Part shown: positions 44,900-52,567 of the stretch, one piece after another
How positions within the stretch are numbered: the first letter of the stretch is position 1
How the letters are laid out: every line of letters starts with the position of its first letter
Assembly (NCBI GenBank): GCA_017472865.1
Contig: JAFUNV010000050.1
Span: 1 to 64,000 of the forward strand
Length of the DNA: 64,000 nucleotides
Source: Ruminiclostridium sp.
GTDB taxonomy: Bacteria > Bacillota > Clostridia > Oscillospirales > Ruminococcaceae
Direction: 5' to 3'
The notes under the pieces: model-generated
The model's database searches: none
What the model saw: only the letters and a program-made list of their open reading frames with translations
What the model was told of the DNA's origin: nothing
Program-made: the position numbers and the translations under genes

Positions 44900-45443
44900 A
44901 CATAAAGCCCTCCTTGGTCTTTTCGTCAAAACCGAATCTGTACCCTATCTGTGCCAGAAGCGGAGAAACAATCACATAAATTCCGATGCATAAAAGGGGC
45001 AGCCACAGAGGGAAATCCGTCGCCGCCGCGCTCTGAACACCTGCAACGTGATAAAGCGGATAGACTGCGCCATTCAGAAAGCGGTAAATGAACATAAATT
45101 CGCCGCTGATATTCAGAAGTCCGAAATGCCCCAGCAGAACAACAATGCTCGGAATGGAAATTATCCCGCCGCAGATAAGCCCGAACATTACCCAGCGGTA
45201 TTTCGGAGAGCTTTCAACACGGTGGTTTTTCAGAAGCGCTATTTCACGCTGACCGTCACGGAAGCCTGCCGTAAACAACAACGACCCGTAGATAAACAGC
45301 GTAAAAATCAGCGCCACAAGACAGATAAACCAGATATTTATCATAGGCGCAATGGAAATTATCATAATTCCGCTTAAAATATTTCCGAAAAGAGTGTAGG
45401 CAAGTCCTTTGCCAAATATTTTCATAATATGTTCTCTCTGCAT
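44889..45443 (-). CDS. Integral membrane protein of unknown function
   Basis: The start is ATG 45443 behind AGAAAGGAC; upstream in-frame codons are not needed. The 184-residue protein has four or five hydrophobic helices with a basic loop (KNHRVESSPKYRWVM) in the middle. I recognise no family. It overlaps the GNAT gene and is divergent from the helical gene at 45496. Confidence 0.6.
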   Translation of the reverse strand: MQREHIMKIFGKGLAYTLFGNILSGIMIISIAPMINIWFICLVALIFTLFIYGSLLFTAGFRDGQREIALLKNHRVESSPKYRWVMFGLICGGIISIPSIVVLLGHFGLLNISGEFMFIYRFLNGAVYPLYHVAGVQSAAATDFPLWLPLLCIGIYVIVSPLLAQIGYRFGFDEKTKEGFMYEK

Positions 45444-45495
45444 ATACTTGTCCTTTCTGAGAAAGATAGTTGTATAACCTGAAGGAGGTATTTCT

Positions 45496-45930
45496 ATGTT
45501 AAAAAAGCACGATATTGATATTCTCAACTGTATTTACAAAAACAGCCGTATGGCGTCCGACAGCATAAAGCAGGTGTCCGAAAAATGCGAGGACTCCGAA
45601 CTGCGCCGATATATCGACCGCCAACAGGCACATTATGAGGAAACCTGCAAGGAACTGAAATCCGAAATCGAGAGTGCAGGCGGCGAGGTGGAGGAAGTAC
45701 CTATGATGGAAACTGCCATGGCGCACATGGGTATCTCCATGAAGGCATGGAATGACAACAGCCGCAACAACCTTGCTAAAATGATGTACAAAGGTACAAA
45801 TATGGGCATTGTGGATATCGCTGAAACTGTCAACCACTGCCATGATGCAAGCCAGCATACCCTTGATACTGCGGAACGTCTTCTCAGCCGCGAGGAGCAG
45901 TACGCCGACGGGTTGAAGAAGTTTCTGTAA
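45496..45930 (+). CDS. Ferritin-like helical protein (DUF2383-like)
   Basis: The 144-residue protein is all-helical and starts MLKKHDIDILNCIYKNSRMASDSI. It carries spaced Glu/His (RQQAHYEETC and NHCHDASQH) as in ferritin-like DUF2383 proteins that form four-helix bundles. AAGGAGGT precedes ATG 45496. The function is unknown; a metal- or stress-related role is possible. The family call is from general pattern only. Confidence 0.5.
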   Translation: MLKKHDIDILNCIYKNSRMASDSIKQVSEKCEDSELRRYIDRQQAHYEETCKELKSEIESAGGEVEEVPMMETAMAHMGISMKAWNDNSRNNLAKMMYKGTNMGIVDIAETVNHCHDASQHTLDTAERLLSREEQYADGLKKFL

Positions 45931-45941
45931 ACGTGTTTATT

Positions 45942-45967
45942 GCAGGGGCGGCCATTGTCACCCCTGC
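45942..45967. terminator. Hairpin between convergent genes
   Basis: GCAGGGG (45942-45948) / CCCCTGC (45961-45967); weak T-run. Confidence 0.45.
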
Positions 45968-45978
45968 ATTATCAATCT

Positions 45979-46794
45979 TTATATGGTCGGTTCAAGCACA
46001 GTCTCGCCTTCGTCGTAGATTCCGTAGACTCTGCCGTCATCATCCTCCCAGCCGTCCAGCTTGTTGTTGATTATATTATCAAGAACGGTAAGGGCACGCT
46101 CCTGCGCCTTTTCAGCGCGTTCACGGTTGGCAGTTGTCTCAGTAGTACGGCGGATAACCATGAATAAATCCTCGGGGCAGGCTTCAATATATCCCGAAAG
46201 ATAAGCAAAATCACTGTCCTTCAGATGATAAAAAACGCCGTCAACCTGCTCGCAGTCGGGATAAAGCTCTTCAAGATTTACAAAACCTGCTGTGCCGCCG
46301 CCATCGGTAACTGAATCAAGTCCTTCGCTGTCCATAATATACAGCTGAGCCTCGCCGAAGGAAATCTCACCCATTGCCTTCGTTGTCTGAGCGCGCATAT
46401 ATTCAGGGTTTACGTTTTCGCTCAGGTCGATATTGTACACATCAACATGAACATATCCGCTGTCGTCAAAATCGGGGCAGTATTTCTCAAAGGCAAGCTC
46501 AAAATCCTTGGTTTTATACATAACGTTCTGTGCAACCTCAGTGCTTTTTGTAAGCACAAGCACGCGCATATCGCCTGCTTCCTTCTTCACGATATCGTAA
46601 ATGAAAAAGCCGATAACCGCCGCAAAAAACACAGCTGCAACCACGTGCCATTTATAATGATAGAAGAAGTTCGAGACCTTAGCCATGCCGTGAAGCTCTA
46701 CTTCTTCACGCTTTTCCTCGCGGATTGTCTCACTTTCTTCAATAAGTCCCTGCTTTAATTTCAGCAGCTCTCTCTTGTCGTCCTGATATGACAT
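45979..46794 (-). CDS. Single-span membrane protein of unknown function
   Basis: The 271-residue protein has an N-terminal cytoplasmic coiled-coil (about residues 5-38), a transmembrane helix near 50-68, and an extracellular acidic domain with a pattern like solute-binding or signalling modules (residues 75-271). I recognise no family. It has its own promoter (46829-46857). Confidence 0.55.
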   Translation of the reverse strand: MSYQDDKRELLKLKQGLIEESETIREEKREEVELHGMAKVSNFFYHYKWHVVAAVFFAAVIGFFIYDIVKKEAGDMRVLVLTKSTEVAQNVMYKTKDFELAFEKYCPDFDDSGYVHVDVYNIDLSENVNPEYMRAQTTKAMGEISFGEAQLYIMDSEGLDSVTDGGGTAGFVNLEELYPDCEQVDGVFYHLKDSDFAYLSGYIEACPEDLFMVIRRTTETTANRERAEKAQERALTVLDNIINNKLDGWEDDDGRVYGIYDEGETVLEPTI

Positions 46795-46828
46795 TTCAAC
46801 ACTTTCCTTCTTTTTGTTTTATTATTAC

Positions 46829-46857
46829 ATTATACCCCAAATCGGCTTTATCGTCAA
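46829..46857 (-). promoter_or_regulatory. Promoter of the single-span membrane protein gene
   Basis: Minus-strand TTGACG (46857-46852), 17-base spacer, TATAAT (46834-46829). Confidence 0.75.
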
Positions 46858-46911
46858 TAGAAAAAGGCTGAGATTTATTTCACAGGTTTTTCACCCACTC
46901 AGATGTTCATC

Positions 46912-46940
46912 AAAAAAGCACCCGTGCAGGGTGCTTTTTT
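46912..46940 (-). terminator. nrdR terminator
   Basis: AAAAAAGCACCC (46912-46923) / GGGTGCTTTTTT (46929-46940), perfect 12-bp stem; usable in both directions. Confidence 0.85.
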
Positions 46941-47392
46941 CACTTATTATCTTCATCCATTTCGGAAATTATACGGATAAAGCTGTCGGTGTCACTGAAA
47001 TCACGATACACGGAAGCAAAGCGGATATATGCAACGCTGTCCAGTTCTCTGAGCTTTCTCAGCACTGCTTCGCCGATTTTATCCGAGGGCACTTCACGCT
47101 GGAGAGTGTTCTTGAACTCCGACTCGATTTCAAAAACCATGTTCTCGATTTCCGCCAGTGATACAGGCCTTTTTGCAGCCGCACGAAGAACACGCTCGAT
47201 AATCTTCTGAGAATCAAACGGTTCAAGGGAATTATCCTTTTTAACTACCATAAGCGGTATATTTTCCACAATCTCGTAGGTTGTGAAACGGCATTTGCAG
47301 GAAAGACATTCTCTCCTTCTCCGGATTTTTCCGTCAGTGGGGCGTGAGTCGATAACCTTGCTGTCTTCAAAGCTGCATTCGGGGCATCTCAT
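46940..47392 (-). CDS. nrdR: Transcriptional repressor NrdR
   Basis: The 150-residue protein has a zinc ribbon (MRCPECSFEDSKVIDSRPTDG, then CLSCKCRFTTYE) and an ATP-cone domain (VVKKDNSLEPFDSQKIIERVL). NrdR represses ribonucleotide reductase genes when dATP is high. Its promoter lies in the end of the upstream isomerase gene. No NrdR boxes or nrd genes are in the window. Confidence 0.97.
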   Translation of the reverse strand: MRCPECSFEDSKVIDSRPTDGKIRRRRECLSCKCRFTTYEIVENIPLMVVKKDNSLEPFDSQKIIERVLRAAAKRPVSLAEIENMVFEIESEFKNTLQREVPSDKIGEAVLRKLRELDSVAYIRFASVYRDFSDTDSFIRIISEMDEDNK

Positions 47393-47444
47393 AAGGTGTT
47401 CCTTTCTCGGCGGAGCTTTCCGCGTGAACTTTTACTTGGCGTAT

Positions 47445-47473
47445 ATTATATCACATTTTTGCCGATTTTGCAA
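47445..47473 (-). promoter_or_regulatory. nrdR promoter
   Basis: Minus-strand TTGCAA (47473-47468), 17-base spacer, TATAAT (47450-47445); it overlaps the last codons of the isomerase gene. Confidence 0.72.
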
Positions 47474-48245
47474 TAATTTCTTCCATTTTTTTCATACCGT
47501 CATACAACTCGGAATAATCTCCGTAGTTGCGCCTGTACAGCTCTAAAATCATTGCGCCGTCATAGCCCTTCGCCCTGAGCTTTCGGGTAAATTCCTCGAA
47601 ATCAAAACTGCCTTTTCCTATGGGCAGGCAATCGCCATCGGGAGAATTATCGCTTACATGGACATGAACTATATCCTCGCCCAGCGCCTCAACAAAATCA
47701 AAGGGAGAAACCCCTGCCCTTACAGCCTGCTTTATATCCAGAACATATTTTACACGCTCACCGCAGTTCTCTTTCAGACGGCGGAGAAAATCAATACTTT
47801 TACTCTTGCAGTAGCAGATATTCTCCTGAGCTATGGTAACACCGAAGCTGTCGGCAATGTCTAAAAGTCTTGTGTACTGGCTGAAATAAAGGTCGTCGGG
47901 ACAGCCCGAGCTTAAAATAGAACCGTGGAGAATAAAGAATCTTGCGCCGATTTCACTCATGCACTCAAAATAACGGCGGTACTTATCAAGGTAGCTGTCC
48001 TGTCGGCGGTCATACTCAGAGAAGAGATATCCGCTTTCCATAGGCGAATAGGGGTGCAGGGAGGTTATATTCATATCATAATCGCTGATTATTCTGCGGA
48101 TTTCCGCATATACTGCGCCGCTTGCCTCGGAAAAATCATTGATGAAGATTTCCGCGTTACGCACTCCCATTTCTCCGAGAATACGCAGTGCGTCCTCGGT
48201 GTGCATAGGATAGAAGGAAGCGCTGGAAACGCCTGCTTTTATCAT
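47451..48245 (-). CDS. Sugar phosphate isomerase/epimerase family (TIM barrel)
   Basis: The 264-residue protein follows the AP-endonuclease-2/xylose-isomerase-like TIM-barrel pattern: MSEIGARFFILHGS, IAQENICY, VKYVLDIKQAVRAG and HVHVSDNSPDGD with metal ligands (Glu, Asp, His). The substrate is unknown. AAAAGGGGGTCGTATC precedes ATG 48245. It lies downstream of secF after a terminator-like hairpin and shows no operon link to sugar genes. Confidence 0.85.
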   Translation of the reverse strand: MIKAGVSSASFYPMHTEDALRILGEMGVRNAEIFINDFSEASGAVYAEIRRIISDYDMNITSLHPYSPMESGYLFSEYDRRQDSYLDKYRRYFECMSEIGARFFILHGSILSSGCPDDLYFSQYTRLLDIADSFGVTIAQENICYCKSKSIDFLRRLKENCGERVKYVLDIKQAVRAGVSPFDFVEALGEDIVHVHVSDNSPDGDCLPIGKGSFDFEEFTRKLRAKGYDGAMILELYRRNYGDYSELYDGMKKMEEIIAKSAKM

Positions 48246-48273
48246 GATACGACCCCCTTTTGATTCATTAAAA

Positions 48274-48296
48274 GCGGGCGGGTATCACCCGCCCGC
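48274..48296 (-). terminator. secF terminator-like hairpin
   Basis: GCGGGCGGGT (48274-48283) / ACCCGCCCGC (48287-48296), followed on the minus strand by TTTTAATG. Confidence 0.6.
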
Positions 48297-48302
48297 AGAA
48301 GA

Positions 48303-49247
48303 TTATTTCTTTTCCTTCTTTGCGTCTGCGCCGGGTCTTGTCTTCCAGAGTGCCCAGAGGGGACCACTGATAAAGATAGAAGAGTAAGCGCCTGCAACGA
48401 GGCCCACAAACATGGGGAATACAAAGCTTACGATAGACTCAACACCGCACACGATAGATACAACGCACATGGAGAGAACAGCGAGACCTGTTGTGATAGT
48501 TGTCTTGATGGAGCGGCCGAGAGTCTGATTGATACTTGCATTTACAAGCTCGGGAATAGTCATCTTCTTGCCGTAGAGCTTTCTGTTTTCACGTACGCGG
48601 TCGAACATTACGATTGTGCTGTTGATTGAGTAACCGAGAATTGTAAGTATAACCGCCATGAAGTTTGCGTCGATAGGTAAGCGTAAGAATACGAAGGACG
48701 CAAATACCATGAATACGTCATGTGCGAGAGCTACGATAGCGAAAACGCCTGCGGACCAGCCGCCGATGTTCTTGAAACGGAAGGCAATGTAGATTACCAG
48801 AAGAACAAAGGAGAACATAACCGCTACAAAACACTTTAAGAAGAAGGAGAAACCTGCGGAGGGGTTAACGTCCTGGCTGTTTACAAGCTCAAGAGTGTTG
48901 TCGGGGTATGCGGCAACGAGAGTATCTGTAACGCCCGCCTGAACCTCTGCGGTAAGTCCTTCGTCAGAAGAGAAGGAAATCTGCACGGTTTCAACGTCTG
49001 TGCCGAAAGCCGAACCTGTTGTAACGCCGACTGTACCGAGGTTGAGACCTTCAACAGTCTTCTGGACAGCAGCTGTGTCAATTGCTCCTGTGTAGCTGTA
49101 AGTGAGCATAGTACCGCCCTTGAATTCGATATCAACGGGCACGCCGATAACGAGAGCAGTGATAATTGTGATAACAGCAATTATAATCGGGATTGCGAAG
49201 AAAATCTTGCGCTTTCCGATAAAATCAAAATCCTTTTTATTATTCAT
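48303..49247 (-). CDS. secF: Protein translocase subunit SecF
   Basis: The start is ATG 49247, with AAAGGAG about 12 bases upstream; the frame extends to a GTG at 49259 that lies on the site. The 314-residue protein has the SecF pattern: a first transmembrane helix, a small extracellular domain, five C-terminal helices and the motif FDRVRENRKLYG. SecDF uses proton motive force to pull preproteins out of SecYEG. It follows secD directly. Confidence 0.94.
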   Translation of the reverse strand: MNNKKDFDFIGKRKIFFAIPIIIAVITIITALVIGVPVDIEFKGGTMLTYSYTGAIDTAAVQKTVEGLNLGTVGVTTGSAFGTDVETVQISFSSDEGLTAEVQAGVTDTLVAAYPDNTLELVNSQDVNPSAGFSFFLKCFVAVMFSFVLLVIYIAFRFKNIGGWSAGVFAIVALAHDVFMVFASFVFLRLPIDANFMAVILTILGYSINSTIVMFDRVRENRKLYGKKMTIPELVNASINQTLGRSIKTTITTGLAVLSMCVVSIVCGVESIVSFVFPMFVGLVAGAYSSIFISGPLWALWKTRPGADAKKEKK

Positions 49248-49248
49248 T

Positions 49249-50670
49249 TCAGTTACCACTCCTTTCCGCCTTTTTGCCGCCGTATAATGCGGGCTTACGG
49301 AATACCTTGAATCTGGAGAGGGACATTGTCATAAGTCTTGTGGTAAGGATACCGAACAAGAAGTTGAGAACAACACCCACTGCGAGGGTATAGCCGAAAG
49401 AATAGATTGAACCTGCGGTGGACACACCGAACCATGTGAAAATAGGTGTTAAAATAATGGAGCAGATGCTGTCGGGTGTACCGAAAGCGCCCATTAAGAT
49501 TACAGCAATGATAAGCATTGTGATGTTACCATCGAAGATAGCGGAGAATGCACGCTTGAAGCCTGCATAAAGTGCACCGTCAATGGTCTTGCCTGCGTGA
49601 AGCTCTTCCTTGATACGCTCATTTGTGATAACGTTAGCGTCAACGCCCATACCTACGGCGAGGATAATACCTGCGATACCGGGGATGGTAAGTGTGAAGC
49701 TGTCGTTGAAAGCGAAGAAGCCTGTAACAGCAGCAAGTGTACCTGCAACCTGACCTGCAAGGGAGATTACAGCAACTGTACCGGGGAGGCGGTACATAAC
49801 AATCATCATGATTGAAATAAGTGCAAAAGCAATAACGCCGGAAACTGCCATAGCGTCACGTGCGCCCATACCAAGAGTAGGAGAAATTGTGCTGAAGCTG
49901 TCGGTAACAAGCTTGAAAGGCAGCGCGCCGCCATTAATCTTGGTAGCTAAATCATTAGCGTCCTCGTAAGTTTCAAAGCCACCGGAGATTGTAGCCTGTC
50001 CGTCTGCGATAACCGCTTCAACGGTAGGTGCGGAGATTTCTACATCGTCCATCCATATAGAGATTCTGGAGCCGTCTGCCTGTGCCTCGGTGGTAGCCTC
50101 CTTGAAAGCTTCCTTGCCGCTGGGGTTCAGCTTTAAGTCAACAAGGTACTCATAAGTGCCTGCGTCATTTCTCATGTACATAGCTTCGGCACTGGAAACG
50201 TCAGCACCTGTAAGCACGAGAGGAAGGTCCTCATGTGTGCCGCCCTCGGGAATTTCACCGCTGTAGCCCTTGCGGAAGGTGAGCATAGCTGTTTCGCCAA
50301 GCTCCTTAACTGCCTGCTCGGGGTCGAAGTTGTCATCGTTTGCCTGCCAGGGGAAGCGGCAGATGATACGGTCGCTGTTATAGTCGACGTAAATCTCATA
50401 GTCAGTGATATTCTTGCCTACGAGACGTGTTTCAATAATAGCGCGCGCGGAGTCCATCTCATTATTTGTTGCGTCATAGTCCTCAGTAGGTGTAAAGGTT
50501 ACATCTACACCGCCGCGGATGTCAATACCCCAGCGGATATCCTCTATGCCGCGCACATGGACAGTTTCAATATCGCCGTAATATGTGCTGAAGCCTGCGA
50601 TTGTGAAGTATGTGAATACTGCAATAAGCAGGAAAACAACGAAAAATACGGGCTTTTTAACGTGTTTCAA
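49249..50670 (-). CDS. secD: Protein translocase subunit SecD
   Basis: The 473-residue protein has the SecD layout: an N-terminal helix, a large extracellular domain with GIDIRGGVDVTF, and C-terminal helices with DANVITNERIKEELHAGKT. It starts at a TTG (50670-50668) behind GAAAGG; the only alternative GTG nearby is in the wrong frame and stops at once. It is expressed from the promoter at 50726-50754 with secF. Confidence 0.94.
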   Translation of the reverse strand: MKHVKKPVFFVVFLLIAVFTYFTIAGFSTYYGDIETVHVRGIEDIRWGIDIRGGVDVTFTPTEDYDATNNEMDSARAIIETRLVGKNITDYEIYVDYNSDRIICRFPWQANDDNFDPEQAVKELGETAMLTFRKGYSGEIPEGGTHEDLPLVLTGADVSSAEAMYMRNDAGTYEYLVDLKLNPSGKEAFKEATTEAQADGSRISIWMDDVEISAPTVEAVIADGQATISGGFETYEDANDLATKINGGALPFKLVTDSFSTISPTLGMGARDAMAVSGVIAFALISIMMIVMYRLPGTVAVISLAGQVAGTLAAVTGFFAFNDSFTLTIPGIAGIILAVGMGVDANVITNERIKEELHAGKTIDGALYAGFKRAFSAIFDGNITMLIIAVILMGAFGTPDSICSIILTPIFTWFGVSTAGSIYSFGYTLAVGVVLNFLFGILTTRLMTMSLSRFKVFRKPALYGGKKAERSGN

Positions 50671-50725
50671 AGTTTTTCACGACCTTTCAGATTTTAGTCT
50701 GCTGTGCAGACTGTGATACTATACT

Positions 50726-50754
50726 ATTATATAGGAAATTAATATTATAGTCAA
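50726..50754 (-). promoter_or_regulatory. secD-secF promoter
   Basis: Minus-strand TTGACT (50754-50749), 17-base spacer, TATAAT (50731-50726). Confidence 0.82.
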
Positions 50755-50761
50755 GTAAATT

Positions 50762-50779
50762 TCTGTCCGACAGGACAGA
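50762..50779 (-). terminator. purB terminator-like hairpin
   Basis: TCTGTCC (50762-50768) / GGACAGA (50773-50779), followed on the minus strand by AATTTAC; weak. Confidence 0.45.
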
Positions 50780-50791
50780 TTTTCAGAAAAT

Positions 50792-52228
50792 TTACACGGA
50801 AAGCTCCGCTTTTTCGCCTAAAACCTCACGGTTTTTATCAAGAACGGGCTTTATGAAGTCACTGAGGAATTCGTCAACCTGCTCTGCGGAACGTCCTGTA
50901 AAGCTCTCGGGCTTGAGAGTTGCAAGAATTTCTTCCTTTGTTATCATGAACATGGGGTCTGCGGCAATACGGTCCACAAGGTCGTTTTCGCCGCCCTCCT
51001 CCTTTACAACCTTGCCTGCGGCAATGCTGTGGAGTCTTATCTGCTCGTGGAGCTCCTGACGGTCTCCGCCCTTCTTGACTGCCTGCATCATGATATTTTC
51101 CGTTGCCATAAAGGGCAGCTCGTTCATGACTCTCTTTCTGATAACCTTCTCATAAACCACAAGTCCGCCTGTTACGTTGAGCATGATATTTAAAATTGCG
51201 TCAACAGCGAGGAAGCCTTCTGCTACTGCGATACGCTTGTTTGCACTGTCGTCAAGGGTTCTTTCAAACCACTGCGTTCCCGCAGTGAAAGCAGCGTTGA
51301 GGCTGTCAATCATTACATAACGTGAAAGAGCTGTAATTCTCTCAGCACGCATGGGGTTGCGCTTATAAGGCATAGCGGAAGAGCCTATCTGTTTCTTCTC
51401 GAAAGGCTCTTCGATTTCCTTGAAGCTTGCAAGGATACGTAAATCGTTGCTGAATTTGGAGCAGCTTTCTGCAATTCCTGCAAGGACTGCAAGTACCTGA
51501 TAATCTACCTTTCTGGAATAGGTCTGACCGCTTACGGGATAGCAGGCGGAAAATCCCATTTCATCAGCTATCATCTGCTCAAGCTGCTTTACCTTTTCGC
51601 TGTCGCCGCCGAAAAGCTCCACAAAGCTTGCCTGTGTGCCTGTGGTACCCTTCTGACCGAGGAGCTTCAGTGTCGCCATACGGTGTTCAAGCTCCTCTAA
51701 ATCCATAAGCAGCTCATGCATCCATAAGGTTGCACGCTTACCCACAGTGGTAAGCTGTGCAGGCTGTAAATGTGTGTAGGCGAGACAGGGCATAGCCTTG
51801 TACTTATCAGCAAAGTCAGCAAGGTTTGAGATTACATTCACAAGCTTTCTGTGAACGATATCCATAGCGTCGCGCATAACGATAACATCAGTGTTGTCAC
51901 CGACGTAGCAGGAGGTCGCACCAAGGTGAATGATTCCCTTAGCCTTGGGACAGGCCTCGCCGTAAGCGTAAACGTGAGCCATTACGTCGTGGCGGACTTC
52001 TCTTTCGCGCGCTTCGGCAACAGCAAAGTCGATATTATCCACGTTTGCTTCAAGCTCGGCAACCTGTTCTTCGGTAATATCGAGACCCAGCTTCATTTCC
52101 GCACGTGCAAGAGCAACCCAGAGCTTTCTGAAAGTAGAAAACTTTTTCTGAGCCGAGAAAACATACTGCATTTCCTTACTTGCGTAACGGGTACAGAAGG
52201 GGCTTTCGTAGGTATCGTATTTACTCAT
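50792..52228 (-). CDS. purB: Adenylosuccinate lyase
   Basis: The 478-residue protein has the fumarase/ASL superfamily signature GSSAMPYKRNPMRAE and the family block HLGATSCYVGDNTDV. It catalyses two steps of purine synthesis: SAICAR cleavage and adenylosuccinate cleavage. It has its own promoter, and no other pur genes are nearby. Confidence 0.95.
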   Translation of the reverse strand: MSKYDTYESPFCTRYASKEMQYVFSAQKKFSTFRKLWVALARAEMKLGLDITEEQVAELEANVDNIDFAVAEAREREVRHDVMAHVYAYGEACPKAKGIIHLGATSCYVGDNTDVIVMRDAMDIVHRKLVNVISNLADFADKYKAMPCLAYTHLQPAQLTTVGKRATLWMHELLMDLEELEHRMATLKLLGQKGTTGTQASFVELFGGDSEKVKQLEQMIADEMGFSACYPVSGQTYSRKVDYQVLAVLAGIAESCSKFSNDLRILASFKEIEEPFEKKQIGSSAMPYKRNPMRAERITALSRYVMIDSLNAAFTAGTQWFERTLDDSANKRIAVAEGFLAVDAILNIMLNVTGGLVVYEKVIRKRVMNELPFMATENIMMQAVKKGGDRQELHEQIRLHSIAAGKVVKEEGGENDLVDRIAADPMFMITKEEILATLKPESFTGRSAEQVDEFLSDFIKPVLDKNREVLGEKAELSV

Positions 52229-52265
52229 TTGAAAATTCCTTTCTTTTTATTCCATATACGATATT

Positions 52266-52294
52266 ATTTTAACATAATTTCTAATGATTTACAA
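52266..52294 (-). promoter_or_regulatory. purB promoter
   Basis: Minus-strand TTGTAA (52294-52289), 17-base spacer, TAAAAT (52271-52266). No PurR or purine-riboswitch signal was recognised. Confidence 0.6.
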
Positions 52295-52334
52295 GTGTTT
52301 TATTGAAATAAAGTTGAAAATATGACAAAAAAAT

Positions 52335-52358
52335 AACCGCAATCACAGGATTGCGGTT
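52335..52358 (-). terminator. tRNA-Gln terminator
   Basis: AACCGCAATC (52335-52344) / GATTGCGGTT (52349-52358), with TTATTTTTTTG following on the minus strand. Confidence 0.85.
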
Positions 52359-52359
52359 T

Positions 52360-52435
52360 TGGTTGGGGTGGAAGGATTTGAACCCTCGAAATGGCGGAGT
52401 CAGAGTCCGATGCCTTACCACTTGGCGACACCCCA
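52360..52435 (-). tRNA. tRNA-Gln (anticodon CTG)
   Basis: On the minus strand a cloverleaf runs TGGGGTG (acceptor 5' arm) to CACCCCA (acceptor 3' arm), discriminator A, and an encoded CCA (52362-52360). The anticodon loop is CTCTGAC, giving CTG, which reads CAG codons. The T arm contains GGTTCAAATCC. The overall sequence matches bacterial tRNA-Gln (TGGGG start, GGACTNTGACTCC anticodon arm). It is a single gene with its own promoter and terminator. Confidence 0.95.
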
Positions 52436-52463
52436 ATATTCATTTGCTGTATTCAGCTTATAT

Positions 52464-52492
52464 ATAATATCACATTTTTTACGGTTTGTCAA
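52464..52492 (-). promoter_or_regulatory. tRNA-Gln promoter
   Basis: Minus-strand TTGACA (52492-52487), 17-base spacer, TATTAT (52469-52464). Confidence 0.8.
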
Positions 52493-52519
52493 TAGGTTTT
52501 TAAAAATTTTTCAAAAAAA

Positions 52520-52547
52520 TCAAAGACAGGGTTTTCCCTGCCTTTGA
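52520..52547 (-). terminator. Terminator of the 867-residue surface protein gene
   Basis: TCAAAGACAGGG (52520-52531) / CCCTGCCTTTGA (52536-52547), one mismatch, then TTTTTTTGAAAAA on the minus strand. Confidence 0.75.
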
Positions 52548-52567
52548 CCTGATTAAAACTATACTAA